Shown: positions 50,669 through 60,295, counted from the first letter of the stretch. The stretch is 64,000 nucleotides of DNA from Bacillota bacterium (GCA_023439545.1 JAEXNT010000015.1:1-64000); one strand, 5' to 3'. Numbers and translations: made by a program. Notes: generated by a model from the letters alone, not told the origin.

Positions 50669-51502
50669 TTATTTCTGGTTCCTTCTCTTGATTATGAACT
50701 TATCGGATTTGTTCTTCTTCTTCCTTGTCTTATAACCAAGTGTAGGCTTACCCCAGGGAGTAACCGGACTCGGTCTTCCGATAGGAGACTTGCCTTCACC
50801 ACCACCATGAGGATGGTCGACAGGATTCATAACAACACCACGTACGGTAGGTCTTATACCCATCCATCTCTTTCTTCCGGCCTTGCCTATTGAAACGTTT
50901 TCATTTTCAATATTGCTTACCTGGCCAATGGAGGCTTTGCACAACATGCTGATCATTCTGACTTCGCCTGATGGAAGCCTTACCTGGGCATAATCGCCCT
51001 CTTTTGCCATCAACTGCGCTGAATTTCCTGCAGCTCTTACAAGCTGTCCGCCCTTGCCGGGTTTGAGCTCGACGTTGTGGATCAGGGTACCGACCGGGAT
51101 ACTGTTCAGCGGGAGCGTATTGCCCGGCTTGATATCCGCGTTGGGCCCGGATTCAACCGTATCGCCGACGTTCAGTCCGACGGGAGCCAGGATATACCTT
51201 TTTTCTCCGTCTGCATAGTAGAGAAGAGCAATATTTGCAGTCCTGTTTGGATCATACTCTATGGCGGCTACCTTTGACTTTATGCCGTCCTTATCTCTTT
51301 TGAAGTCAATGATTCTGTACTTCTGCACTGCTCCGCCACCTCTGTGGCGTACGGTGATCCTACCGTATGAGTTTCTTCCGCCTGACTTTCTTATAATCTC
51401 GACAAGAGATTTTTCAGGTTCGGTCTTGGTGATTTCCTCAAAACTGGAAACCGTCATGAACCTTCTGGCGGGAGAAGTAGGACTATACTTTTTTAATGCC
51501 AT
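50669..51502 (-). CDS. rplB: 50S ribosomal protein L2
   Basis: 277 residues; YKPTSPARR-type start (YSPTSPARRFMTV) and the C-terminal GVVMNPVDHPHGGGEGKSPIGR with the histidine near the peptidyl-transferase centre. Confidence 0.99.
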   Translation of the reverse strand: MALKKYSPTSPARRFMTVSSFEEITKTEPEKSLVEIIRKSGGRNSYGRITVRHRGGGAVQKYRIIDFKRDKDGIKSKVAAIEYDPNRTANIALLYYADGEKRYILAPVGLNVGDTVESGPNADIKPGNTLPLNSIPVGTLIHNVELKPGKGGQLVRAAGNSAQLMAKEGDYAQVRLPSGEVRMISMLCKASIGQVSNIENENVSIGKAGRKRWMGIRPTVRGVVMNPVDHPHGGGEGKSPIGRPSPVTPWGKPTLGYKTRKKKNKSDKFIIKRRNQK

Positions 51503-51543
51503 TTCTTCTCACTCCTTAATTTAAATGCGTGAATGATAATCTT

Positions 51544-51897
51544 TTATTGCGTTACGCCATATTCTTCGATGCTTGTCTTGTATTTTCTCTGGCTGACTAC
51601 TTCCTTACCGCCTTCGGCCAGGTAAATCTCAGGCTTCGGATCAAGATCTATTTTTACAACCGCTTTTTTCCAATCCGGTCTCGGACCTTCATGAACGCCC
51701 ATTCTCTTGATCTTTCCGTCATAGTTCATTGTATTGACCTGAAGCACTTTTACAGAGAACAGCCTTTCAGCAGCCTGCCTGATTTCCGTCTTGGTCGCCT
51801 TGACGTCGACGATAAAGGTGTATTTTCCGCTTGCCACATCAAGGTTGCTCTTTTCTGTGATGAACGGCCTTAGAATAATATCCTGCGGAGTTCTCAT
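51544..51897 (-). CDS. rplW: 50S ribosomal protein L23
   Basis: 117 residues; ILRPFITEKSNL and VDVKATKTEIRQAAERLFSVKV. Exit-site docking point for trigger factor. Its ATG overlaps the rplD stop by one base. Confidence 0.98.
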   Translation of the reverse strand: MRTPQDIILRPFITEKSNLDVASGKYTFIVDVKATKTEIRQAAERLFSVKVLQVNTMNYDGKIKRMGVHEGPRPDWKKAVVKIDLDPKPEIYLAEGGKEVVSQRKYKTSIEEYGVTQ

Positions 51898-52520
51898 TAT
51901 GCGTACACCTCCTCGACTTTTTCCACTGCGTCCTTGGTAATGATGAATTTGTCATATTTCAAAATGTCGAAAACGTTTATGGTATTTACGAACGCCGTCT
52001 TCACGCCGGGTATGTTCCTTGCCGATTTCTCAACCGTTTCATTCTTGCCGCTGAGAACGATCAGAACGCTGGAATCGACCTTCAGTGAATTCAGTACGTT
52101 TGCCATCTGTTTAGTTTTGATGCTGTCAAAGTTCAACTGATCAAGAACAAGAAGTTCGTTGCCGTTGACCTTGGATGTGAGAGCCGACTTGAGAGCCAGC
52201 TTCTTCAGTTTCTTCGGAATTGTGTAGGAATAGCTCCTCGGCTTCGGTCCAAGAACGATACCACCCTTGATCCACTGAGCGGAACGGATGCTGCCCTGTC
52301 TTGCCCTGCCGGTGCCCTTTTGTTTCCATGGCTTGATACCGCCCCCGCTTACCTCACTCTTGGTTTTGGTGGACTGTGTACCCTGCCTCTTATTTGCTAA
52401 TTGGTTCTGTACGGCGAGATGCATAGCATTGCTGTTCACATCGATACCGAATATTTCATCCTTCAGTTCGATCTGTCCGACTGTATCGCCTTTCATATTG
52501 TATAAATCAACCTTTGGCAT
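51897..52520 (-). CDS. rplD: 50S ribosomal protein L4
   Basis: 207 residues; tunnel loop with KPWKQKGTGRARQGSIRSAQW. In other bacteria L4 represses the S10 operon through its leader; a candidate leader lies before rpsJ here. Confidence 0.99.
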   Translation of the reverse strand: MPKVDLYNMKGDTVGQIELKDEIFGIDVNSNAMHLAVQNQLANKRQGTQSTKTKSEVSGGGIKPWKQKGTGRARQGSIRSAQWIKGGIVLGPKPRSYSYTIPKKLKKLALKSALTSKVNGNELLVLDQLNFDSIKTKQMANVLNSLKVDSSVLIVLSGKNETVEKSARNIPGVKTAFVNTINVFDILKYDKFIITKDAVEKVEEVYA

Positions 52521-52544
52521 AATCGCTTCCTCCTCCCATCTGTA

Positions 52545-53183
52545 TTACTTGCCGGATTTTACAGTTTCCCTGACAACTACCAGACCGCCTTTGGGTCCCG
52601 GGACCGCACCTTTGATAAGGAGCAGGTTCCTTTCGCTGTCGACCCTGACTACGTCAAGGTTCTGAACTGTAATTTTATCGACTCCCATATGACCAGGCAG
52701 CCTTTTGCCCTTGAAAACCCTTGCAGGGCTCGTATTGGCGCTCATGGAACCGACCCTTCTGTGGTACATGGAACCGTGAGTTTCTTTACCGCCTTTTTGT
52801 CCATATCTCTTAATGGTACCCTGGAAGCCTTTACCTTTGGATATGCCGCTTACGTCGATCCTGTCGCCGGCATTGAACATGTCGGCTGCCTTTATTTCCT
52901 GTCCGACTTCGTACTTGTTGATGTCGTCGGTACGGAATTCCCTGAGATATCTTTTCGAAGCAACCTTTATTTTTGCAAACAGACCTTTTTCAGGCTTGCT
53001 GAGCTTCTTCTCCGGAATATCCTCAAACCCGAGTTTCAATGCCGTATAACCGTCGTTTTCAATTGTTTTCTTCTGAACGACTGCGCACGGGCCGGCCTGT
53101 ATAACCGTTACCGGTATTGAAAGACCTTCGTCAGTAAATACTTGTGTCATTCCAATTTTCTTGCCAAGGATAAATTTGTTCAT
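52545..53183 (-). CDS. rplC: 50S ribosomal protein L3
   Basis: 212 residues; ILGKKIGMTQVFTDEG, SKGKGFQGTIKRYGQKGG and RVFKGKRLPGHMG. 184 bases downstream of rpsJ, a wider gap than elsewhere; it contains only weak inverted repeats. Confidence 0.99.
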   Translation of the reverse strand: MNKFILGKKIGMTQVFTDEGLSIPVTVIQAGPCAVVQKKTIENDGYTALKLGFEDIPEKKLSKPEKGLFAKIKVASKRYLREFRTDDINKYEVGQEIKAADMFNAGDRIDVSGISKGKGFQGTIKRYGQKGGKETHGSMYHRRVGSMSANTSPARVFKGKRLPGHMGVDKITVQNLDVVRVDSERNLLLIKGAVPGPKGGLVVVRETVKSGK

Positions 53184-53367
53184 TTACTTACCTCCTAAAT
53201 ATCATTGGTTCACAATGAAGAGCAATTGATGTAATAAATTGCCGGTCTTGCGAACATGATCACTCAATTATCGTTTACCCGAACCAGTGGAGCTGATTGC
53301 CGGTAAACTGTCACAGAAATCAACTGCCGGAGGCTGTAACCGATACTATCGGCCGACAGCGGACCGA

Positions 53368-53679
53368 TCAAAGCTTGATCTCTATATCGACTCCAGCCGG
53401 TAAATCGAGCCTCATCAGCGCATCAACCGTCTTGGGTGTCGGCATCAGTATGTCTATCAGTCTCTTGTGGGTTCTCATTTCAAACTGTTCACGCGAGTCC
53501 TTGTATTTGTGGGGAGCTCTTAGGATCGTTACTATTTCCTTCTGCGTCGGAAGCGGAACGGGTCCTGATACCTGTGCGCCGGTTCTCTTAGCAGTGTCCA
53601 CGATCTTTTCCGCCGACTGGTCAAGTATCTGATGATCGAACGCTTTCAGCCTGATTCTGATTTTTTGGTTGTTTGCCAT
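53368..53679 (-). CDS. rpsJ: 30S ribosomal protein S10
   Basis: 103 residues; IRIRLKAFDHQILDQSAEKIVDTAKRTGA and VDALMRLDLPAGVDIEI. First gene of the superoperon; AAGGAGG lies eight bases upstream. No tuf or fus gene precedes it. Confidence 0.99.
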   Translation of the reverse strand: MANNQKIRIRLKAFDHQILDQSAEKIVDTAKRTGAQVSGPVPLPTQKEIVTILRAPHKYKDSREQFEMRTHKRLIDILMPTPKTVDALMRLDLPAGVDIEIKL

Positions 53680-53793
53680 ACAATAACCTCCTTATTAATG
53701 TTGGGAGATACGCAGCATTCCTTATCTCCTTTGACTGTTACGTACAACAAGCATTTTTTCTGTACACTATGCCGGGTGTTTCCTGTTTCGATA

Positions 53794-53842
53794 TTTTAAA
53801 ACCCAGGCTGCTTACATAGCCTTTCGGCTAGTAAAACCTGGG
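53794..53842 (-). terminator. Attenuator-like hairpin in the rpsJ leader
   Basis: Minus strand CCCAGG (53837-53842) pairs with CCTGGG (53802-53807); an inner TAGCC-GAAA-GGCTA stem caps it and TTTTAAAA follows. It is 115-160 bases before the rpsJ start and downstream of the promoter, so readthrough would be needed for operon expression. Confidence 0.65.
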
Positions 53843-53996
53843 CTGTACTTTACAAACAGACACACTTTCTGTGCTCTCGCAAAATGTACAGTGACTTGTC
53901 GCCCGGTTTCATGAATCGGACATTCTCCATGGGAGTTCCCTATTTCAAAGAATAGCAATCTTCCATTTCATCGTATGTCATGTCACAGCAAGAAAT

Positions 53997-54025
53997 ATTC
54001 TACTATATTGTGTCCAACATTGCAA
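53997..54025 (-). promoter_or_regulatory. Main promoter of the S10-spc-alpha superoperon
   Basis: Minus strand TTGCAA (54020-54025), 17-base spacer, TAGAAT (53997-54002), giving a leader of about 310 bases before rpsJ. The remaining 54030-54230 is AT-rich and presumably holds the divergent radical SAM promoter; no ORF is seen in the leader. Confidence 0.6.
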
Positions 54026-54230
54026 GAGGTTTCTTGATTTTATTTTGGTTCTGTTGCTGCCTGATTAACGTCGGTTAAGGACACTATTTTATGGGAAAAA
54101 TATTTTTACATTTTTTAAGTACTTTTGTTTATATTTTCGTATCTATAAGCAAAAGAAGATTTTAAATGACGATCCGCCCATGAAAGAAAGGAAAATGTAT
54201 AATGTGAAATTCATTATACAAGGAGAAATA

Positions 54231-55580
54231 ATGAAAATATTACTGATAGCCCCCATGAAAGATCCAAGTGTAAAGACCCGGTATATAATCAGATTTCCGA
54301 TGGTATCGCTGCAGTACATAGCCGCATTGACTCCGGAGAAGTACGATATCAGGATACTTGAGGAAGAGGTCGAGGAGCTCGATTATAATATACAATGCGA
54401 TCTGGTCGGCATCACCTGTATGACTGCAACTGCAAACAGAGCCTATACGATATCGGAGGAATTCCGGAAAAGGGGAAAGAAGGTCGTCATCGGCGGGATA
54501 CATCCCACGGTGCTTCCGGAAGAAGCCAAGGAGCACTGTGACGCAGTGATGATAGGAGAAGCGGAGCCGGTTTGGGCAAAAATGCTCAAGGATGCGGAAG
54601 AAGACAAGCTTCAGCCCTTCTATAACGGGGGAACCGCGGCGAATCTGGACGAATACCCGCTGCCCAGACGGGATCTGATCAAACACAGGTCGGTGATGGG
54701 TATCGAACCTGTCGTCACCTCGAGAGGCTGCCCTTATTCCTGCGAATTCTGCAGTGTGTGGAAATTTTTCGGCAGAAGGATAAGGCATGTTGCGATTGAC
54801 CGTGTAATACAGGATATAACGGCCTCTGGAAGCAAGCGTTTCATGTTCATGGACGACAATATCGTCGGCAACCCTTCATATGCAACAGAGCTGTTCGAAG
54901 CGCTGAGTGAGCTCAAAATCATCTGGGTCGGCCAGGCATCGATTTCGTTCGCCAGGGATGAAAAGCTTATGAAGCTGGCATATAAAAGCGGGTGCAGGGG
55001 ATTGTTCTTCGGAATGGAAACCGTATCGGAACAGAAGCTTAAACGCATGAGCAAAAGCATGAAGACCCTTGAGAACACCTATGAAGCGATCAAAAAAATA
55101 ATGAATCAGGGCATCTATTTCCACTCATCCTTCGTATTCGGCTTTGATGACGACGATGAATCGGTTTTCGACGAAACGCTGCAATTCCTGGACAAAACGA
55201 AAATACCGTCCGCAACCTTCAATATACTGACCCCTTATCCCGGGACCGATATTTACAACGAATTTAAAAGGCAGGGGCGCCTGATTACCGAAAACTGGGA
55301 CTACTACGATCACTGCACCGTCACGTACCTTCCGAAAAACATGACCATAGACAGGCTTTACGAAGGCTATCAGTACACGAAAAAGAATTATTACAGCACG
55401 GCAGGCATACTTGGCAGATTCCCCGCAAATTACAGGAATCCGCTCATTTTCCTGCTGGCCAATGCCGGCCTTAAATCAAGTATAGGCGATGAGAATAAAG
55501 TAATTTCAAAGTCGATAGATAAGCTTCATAGCATCATTGAAGACAACTACAGGCGAAATATCGTGAATTTCAATACCTGA
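54231..55580 (+). CDS. B12-binding-domain radical SAM protein
   Basis: 449 residues from MKILLIAPMKD; AAGGAG precedes 54231, so the frame to 54180 is too long. N-terminal cobalamin-binding-like domain (about 1-140, with VIGGIHPTVLPEEA and EAEPVW), then a radical SAM domain with the 4Fe-4S motif CPYSCEFCS near 180 and the SAM-contacting GMETVSE. BchE/B12-rSAM class that methylates or rearranges unactivated carbons. No pathway genes are adjacent, so the substrate is unknown. Confidence 0.88.
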   Translation: MKILLIAPMKDPSVKTRYIIRFPMVSLQYIAALTPEKYDIRILEEEVEELDYNIQCDLVGITCMTATANRAYTISEEFRKRGKKVVIGGIHPTVLPEEAKEHCDAVMIGEAEPVWAKMLKDAEEDKLQPFYNGGTAANLDEYPLPRRDLIKHRSVMGIEPVVTSRGCPYSCEFCSVWKFFGRRIRHVAIDRVIQDITASGSKRFMFMDDNIVGNPSYATELFEALSELKIIWVGQASISFARDEKLMKLAYKSGCRGLFFGMETVSEQKLKRMSKSMKTLENTYEAIKKIMNQGIYFHSSFVFGFDDDDESVFDETLQFLDKTKIPSATFNILTPYPGTDIYNEFKRQGRLITENWDYYDHCTVTYLPKNMTIDRLYEGYQYTKKNYYSTAGILGRFPANYRNPLIFLLANAGLKSSIGDENKVISKSIDKLHSIIEDNYRRNIVNFNT

Positions 55581-55637
55581 CCGGCAAGGATTGCGCATAT
55601 GACACGTTTGTGCCGTACGCATGTCTCACGCACGCAC

Positions 55638-55667
55638 AAAGCCCTGCACCATAAGCTGCGGGGCTTT
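55638..55667. terminator. Bidirectional terminator after the radical SAM gene
   Basis: AAAGCCC / GGGCTTT stem with an inner GC-rich part; serves convergent genes. Confidence 0.7.
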
Positions 55668-55700
55668 GTAATACCCAGGAGCAGGTATGATATATGAGGT

Positions 55701-56054
55701 TTATTCTCTGACGCGGTTCCTGGTTTTGTAATCTTCCTCGCCATTGAATACGAAACCGCTTCCAGTACTATTACCCGCGCTATAGCCCATGTTATTGCCC
55801 GCGCTTGTCCCCATGCTGCTTCCGGAATTATTGGAGGCAGAGTCCTTATTATTTGCCTGATCCTGACGCATCAGCCTTTCCAGTTCCAGTTCGTTCCTGG
55901 ATCTTACCTCTTCGGCCCTGACCATTGCATCGGCCCTAATCTGTTCGGCCTTCAGCTTGTATCTCGATATCGATTCGGTAAGTATCTTGGTTACCGTAAT
56001 TATCAAACCTACTGCAATTGCGAACAGGGGTATCAGGTTTCCATCGATATGCAT
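55701..56054 (-). CDS. Small membrane-anchored protein with Ser/Gly/Asn-rich tail
   Basis: 117 residues. One membrane helix (about 7-24), then a charged helix of about 45 residues rich in Glu/Arg that should form a coiled coil, then a low-complexity Ser/Gly/Asn tail. The start resembles the PspB-like and YvlB-neighbour anchor proteins of Gram-positives, but no family motif is certain. Single gene. Confidence 0.6.
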   Translation of the reverse strand: MHIDGNLIPLFAIAVGLIITVTKILTESISRYKLKAEQIRADAMVRAEEVRSRNELELERLMRQDQANNKDSASNNSGSSMGTSAGNNMGYSAGNSTGSGFVFNGEEDYKTRNRVRE

Positions 56055-56138
56055 AATTCCACCTCAAAACAATTTATGCTTTATTATAACATCTGCACGT
56101 TTAAATTGTCAGTATTTGATAAGAACCCGTCTGAAATA

Positions 56139-56990
56139 TTACTGGCGGCTTTGCTTGTTTGAAACCTTGTCCAGCCAGTTGTCTATGAGCTTTCTGGCGA
56201 CACTTGCCTTGAGAGGCAGGCCCGGCAGGCTGTCGGCCGTATACCAACCCGCGTCCGTTATCTCGTCATCGTCTATCCGTATCTCACCGCTTTCGTACTC
56301 TGCCGTAAAGGCCACCATCAGCGAATCAGGGTAGGGCCACGGCTGGCTGCAGAAATACCTGATGTTTTTTACCTTTATCCCGACCTCTTCGCCTATCTCC
56401 CGCTCCACACATTCCTCGAGCGTCTCTCCCGCTTCCACAAAGCCCGCGATCACACTGTACATGCTTTTGGCAAAGCGCGCGGAATGCGCGAGCAGTATCT
56501 CGTCCCCCCTGGTGATGGCAATGATAACAGCCGGCGAGATCCTTGGATATATGATGTTTCCGCATTTATCACATTTAAAAGCCACCTCGTCCCCGGATAA
56601 TGACAGTTCACTTCCGCAAACGCCGCAAAAGCGGTTCTTTTTCCCCCAGCTGAGCAGGTGAAAGGCTCGGTTGGCCAACCAGTACCAATCGTCCTCGATC
56701 GATCCGAAAAGCATTCTGAGTTCAGTCCGGACAAAACCAGACAGGGCTGGGACATTCCCGTCCGGCTTTTCGCAAAGCTCGGCACAATAGCTTTCCTTTC
56801 CGTCGACAAGCCCGAGATAGAGGATATCCGACAACTGCGGGCGGATCTCCTCTATATCCTCTATATAAGGTATTCTGCTCCTGTTATTGATACTGTCTGT
56901 ATTTACAAGCAATCTGCTCTTTTCGAAAATAAACCAGTAAGCCGGACCTATACTGCCGGTTTGTGTTTTGACACCTGTTTTATAGACCAT
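56139..56990 (-). CDS. nudC: NAD+ diphosphatase (Nudix)
   Basis: 283 residues. Zinc ribbon with CGVCG and CDKCG (about 115-140), Nudix box GFVEAGETLEECVERE with EEVGI, and the NADH-pyrophosphatase signature SQPWPYPDSLM after it. Splits NAD(H) into NMN(H) and AMP, and removes NAD caps from RNA in studied members. Single gene, minus strand. Confidence 0.93.
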   Translation of the reverse strand: MVYKTGVKTQTGSIGPAYWFIFEKSRLLVNTDSINNRSRIPYIEDIEEIRPQLSDILYLGLVDGKESYCAELCEKPDGNVPALSGFVRTELRMLFGSIEDDWYWLANRAFHLLSWGKKNRFCGVCGSELSLSGDEVAFKCDKCGNIIYPRISPAVIIAITRGDEILLAHSARFAKSMYSVIAGFVEAGETLEECVEREIGEEVGIKVKNIRYFCSQPWPYPDSLMVAFTAEYESGEIRIDDDEITDAGWYTADSLPGLPLKASVARKLIDNWLDKVSNKQSRQ

Positions 56991-57095
56991 CCGATACGCT
57001 TCCTTTTGTAATTGTCTTCAATCGTTTTTATAAATTATAGTCTTATTTTATACCCCGTATCAAGTGGTTTCCTTTTCAGGCGGAGCATCCTCAGT

Positions 57096-57560
57096 TCAAA
57101 TTTTTGCAAATCTCCCGGCTATGTCGTCGATCTGGTCTTCTCTGATCTTTGCCGACCAGTTGACGATACCGGTCTGCTTTATAGCTGCCCCTTTCTTCAC
57201 AAGCAAGGCCTTCATCTGTTTTATCGAATTATTCCCGCCCATCCAGGGCTTGGGAAATTGCTCCGTTACGAAACAGGCGGTCTGTTTGCCCTGCAGGTGG
57301 GGCAGCTGTTCGAGGTAGGCTTTCATCGCGAGCGAAAGTGAAAAGCCGTTTACAGGCGCGCCAAAGATGAGTGCATCATACGGGCTCGTATCCGGTATGT
57401 TTATGAGATTGAACTTTACGCCTTTCCCGGGGTCCTCGCCTTCAGCAGTCACCCTTTCTATTACTGCCGTATGCCCTCCGGCCTCAAGAGATTTTTTTAT
57501 CCTTTCCGCCGCGGATAAAGTGTTGCCGGTACGCGAATGCACGAATATCCCTGCCTTCAT
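57096..57560 (-). CDS. Flavodoxin-like protein
   Basis: 154 residues. FMN phosphate-binding loop HSRTGNTLSAAER at the N-terminus; isoalloxazine loops FGAPVNGF and FVTEQFPKPW. The FLxGxAPVxGF variant resembles the flavodoxin/quinone-reductase mixed group. Electron carrier or NAD(P)H:quinone-type reductase, partner unknown. Divergent from the cysteine synthase-like gene. Confidence 0.85.
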   Translation of the reverse strand: MKAGIFVHSRTGNTLSAAERIKKSLEAGGHTAVIERVTAEGEDPGKGVKFNLINIPDTSPYDALIFGAPVNGFSLSLAMKAYLEQLPHLQGKQTACFVTEQFPKPWMGGNNSIKQMKALLVKKGAAIKQTGIVNWSAKIREDQIDDIAGRFAKI

Positions 57561-57713
57561 GACCGATTCTCCTCCTCATTTTTTAGTTTCAGCCCTGATG
57601 TCGCATAAATGGATATTTGTTTTATGACACTGCAATTGGAATTTATTATAATATACGTTAAAATAAAGGCAATAGTTTGATGACTTATGATTGACTTATG
57701 AAAGGATTTGAAA

Positions 57714-58616
57714 ATGATAACCGAAAGCGTACTCGATATCGTCGGCAATACGCCCATGCTCAGTCTGAAGAAGCTGACCGGTCTCGACATTTTTGCCAAG
57801 GCTGAATTCCTTAATCCCGGCGGAAGCATCAAGGACAGGGTAGCCAAATACATGATTGAACAGGCTGAGGCCAGCGGGGCATTAAAGCGCGGAATGACGA
57901 TCATGGAACCCACGTCCGGCAATACCGGCATCGGAATAGCATTGGTAGGTGTTCAAAAAGGTTATAGGGTAATAATTGTGATGCCGGAAAACATGAGCGA
58001 GGAAAGAAAAAAGATTATCAGGGCACTTGGCGCCGAACTCGTGCTAACCAAGGCGAAAGACAGCATCGGAGGGTCCGTAGCTGAGGTGCAAAGAAGGAAG
58101 TCGGCCGATCCGTCGATCTTCATACCCCAGCAGTTCGAAAACCCGGATAACCCTAAGATCCATTACCTTACCACAGCCCATGAGATATGGGAACAGTCGG
58201 CCGGCAAGGTGGATATATTCGTTTCAGGGCTTGGCAGCGGAGGAACCCTGGGAGGCGTGGGCAGATTTATAAAGGAAAATAATCCGCTGGCCAGGATTGT
58301 CGCGGTCGAACCCAGGAACGTGTCGGCGCTGCTTGGCCATGAGCCGGGACTGCATAAGATACAGGGAATCGGCGACGGCTTTATACCCCCGGTGCTCGAC
58401 GTAAGCCTTATTGATGAAGTCATCGAGGTCACGGATGACGATGCGATACGAACCGCAAGAGACCTTGCCAAGATTCAGGGCGTACTCGTCGGAACGTCCT
58501 CAGGCGCGAATGTTTGGGCGTCAGTGGAAGCCGCAGGGAAATACGGATCCGATAAGCATATTGTAACAATCCTGCCGGACAGGGTGGAAAGGTATTTCAG
58601 CACTTCGCTCATTTGA
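57714..58616 (+). CDS. Cysteine synthase-family PLP enzyme
   Basis: 300 residues from MITESVLDIVGNTPML; AAAGGA is seven bases upstream. PLP lysine in GGSIKDRVAKYM, substrate loop TSGNTGIG, phosphate-binding GSGGTLGG. It makes cysteine from O-acetylserine and sulfide, or acts as a cystathionine beta-synthase-like enzyme; the two cannot be told apart. No other sulfur genes are adjacent. Confidence 0.92.
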   Translation: MITESVLDIVGNTPMLSLKKLTGLDIFAKAEFLNPGGSIKDRVAKYMIEQAEASGALKRGMTIMEPTSGNTGIGIALVGVQKGYRVIIVMPENMSEERKKIIRALGAELVLTKAKDSIGGSVAEVQRRKSADPSIFIPQQFENPDNPKIHYLTTAHEIWEQSAGKVDIFVSGLGSGGTLGGVGRFIKENNPLARIVAVEPRNVSALLGHEPGLHKIQGIGDGFIPPVLDVSLIDEVIEVTDDDAIRTARDLAKIQGVLVGTSSGANVWASVEAAGKYGSDKHIVTILPDRVERYFSTSLI

Positions 58617-58634
58617 AGGTCAACGATAATAACA

Positions 58635-58698
58635 AAGCCCTGTAACTCGTGAACCGCCCCCGTCAATTAGACAGGATCGGTTCGCGAGCGCAGGGCTT
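58635..58698. terminator. Strong bidirectional hairpin terminator
   Basis: AAGCCCTG...CTCG...GAACCG pairs with CGGTTC...CGAG...CAGGGCTT across about 26 loop bases. Serves convergent cysteine synthase-like and hflX genes. Confidence 0.75.
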
Positions 58699-58728
58699 CG
58701 TTTCGCTTATCCGGTGAAGTTCGGTTAT

Positions 58729-59997
58729 TCATTCCGGGTACAGGAACTGCTCATACCTTTTAAAATCGCTTTCCCTGCACTCCATGTCCAGCAATACGCC
58801 TTTGCTTCTATAATCCAGGGACCTGACCCTGGCATTTTCATTGAAGTACGAGACTATTCTGCCCTGCCCGTACGGTATCAGCATCCTGCAGTCGACATAC
58901 TGCCTGAATATTTTGTTGCTTATCAGCCGTATCAAGTCTTCGAGGCCGTCTTTCCCGCGCGCCGAGATATAAATGCTGCCGTCTCTTGCCAAAGGCTCCT
59001 TTGACCCGGTAAGGTCGATCTTGTTATATACATGCAGGACCGGTATGTTTCCCGCTCCGATCTGTTTCAGCGTTTCATCGGCAACCTCCCTCTGCCGTTC
59101 ACAGTCCGGATTCGACGCATCAACCACATGCAGCAGCAGATCGGCTTCCCTCACTTCCTCGAGAGTAGAGCGGAAGGCCTTGATGAGGTCATGGGGCAAT
59201 TTGCTGACAAACCCGACGGTATCCGACAGAAGGAATACTTTATTATCCGGCAGTGCAATACTCCTCACCGAGGTCTCGAGCGTGGCGAACAGCATATCCT
59301 TCTCGAATACCTTTTTGCTGTCGGGCTTCTGTGAAAGCTCGACCATGGCGTTCATCAGGGTCGACTTGCCTGCGTTCGTATAACCTACAAGAGCGACTGT
59401 CGGCAGCCCGGATCTGTTTCTTTGCTTGCGCTGCGTCCGCCGTTCGTTCGCAATAACCTCGAGCTCCCTTTCCAATTCGGTTATATTGGCTTCTATCCTC
59501 CTGCGGTCCAGCACGAGCTTCTTCTCCCCGGCTCCCCTGTTCATGGTGCCGACTCCGCCGTATTGCCGGTCGAGCGCTTCGTGTGCACCGATAAGCCGAG
59601 GGAGCATGTACTTAAGCCGCGCGACCTCCACCTGGAGTCTGGCCTCACGAGTCCTCGCGCGCCTTGCGAATATTTCGAGGATGAGGGAGGTTCTGTCCAT
59701 AATGGTGCAATCAAGGGCTTTCTCCAGATTACGAAGCTGCGACGGCGATAATTCATTGTCGAATATCAAAACCCCGGCGCCTGTTTCTTCTGCCAGCGCT
59801 TTGACCTCTTCCGCCTTCCCCGGACCAATGTAATAAGCTTTATCGACAGCCTTCAGATTTTGCTCGATATTACCGGCAACTTCGAACTCGCATGCGGCTG
59901 CGAGCTCCGCCAATTCCGCCATTGATTCCCTGAAATACAACTGACGGTTAATATTTACACCGACCAACAGCGCTTTTTGTTTATTTTCCTGTTCCAT
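58729..59997 (-). CDS. hflX: GTPase HflX
   Basis: 422 residues. N-terminal HflX domain with LSPSQLRNLEKAL, coiled region with GGVGTMNRGAGEKKL, then G domain: G1 GYTNAGKST, G3 DTVGFVSKLP, G4 NKID. Splits stalled or hibernating 70S ribosomes under heat or antibiotic stress. Monocistronic. Confidence 0.96.
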   Translation of the reverse strand: MEQENKQKALLVGVNINRQLYFRESMAELAELAAACEFEVAGNIEQNLKAVDKAYYIGPGKAEEVKALAEETGAGVLIFDNELSPSQLRNLEKALDCTIMDRTSLILEIFARRARTREARLQVEVARLKYMLPRLIGAHEALDRQYGGVGTMNRGAGEKKLVLDRRRIEANITELERELEVIANERRTQRKQRNRSGLPTVALVGYTNAGKSTLMNAMVELSQKPDSKKVFEKDMLFATLETSVRSIALPDNKVFLLSDTVGFVSKLPHDLIKAFRSTLEEVREADLLLHVVDASNPDCERQREVADETLKQIGAGNIPVLHVYNKIDLTGSKEPLARDGSIYISARGKDGLEDLIRLISNKIFRQYVDCRMLIPYGQGRIVSYFNENARVRSLDYRSKGVLLDMECRESDFKRYEQFLYPE

Positions 59998-60071
59998 TAG
60001 CAGCGGCTCGCTTTCTTCATTATGCCTCCATTATACAGTCCAAACCGGAAGCATACAATTATACAAATCAG

Positions 60072-60295
60072 TTATAAAGTATCTTTACCGATGCCTTTTC
60101 CGAGTAGCCCAGTCTGTACTCCTTTGTGCATTTCATTATATACTGCCTCCCTTATTCCTTCCGCTGTCGCCGGCAAATCCCCGTTGCCGCCTTTCGAACC
60201 CATTTCATTTATTTTACGCTCTTCTGATTGTAAAATAATACCTCGTTAAATATCTGCGGGCTTTTCATCAATTTCACCGGCATCATCAGCAGCAT
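60072..60295 (-). pseudogene. Frameshifted short gene remnant, unknown family
   Basis: Two overlapping minus-strand frames look like one broken protein: MPVKLMKSPQIFNEVLFYNQKS (frame one, from about 60295) and then INEMGSKGGNGDLP...GIREAVYNEMHKGVQTGLL (frame two, ending at 60072). A single frameshift near 60215-60230 would join them into about 70 residues. No family recognised. The first part overlaps the left 32-bp direct repeat. The rest of the 380-base gap between hflX and 60378 has no other gene. Confidence 0.4.
60249..60280. repeat. Left copy of a 32-bp direct repeat
   Basis: Matches 63205-63236 at 31 of 32 positions (core TATCTGCGGGCTTT and ATCAATTTCACCGG). The right copy contains half of a terminator stem; the left copy does not have the partner half. 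Confidence 0.8.

Noticed and set aside
53184..53367. Additional gene between rpsJ and rplC
   Set aside because: No open frame with a start and RBS; only weak inverted repeats.
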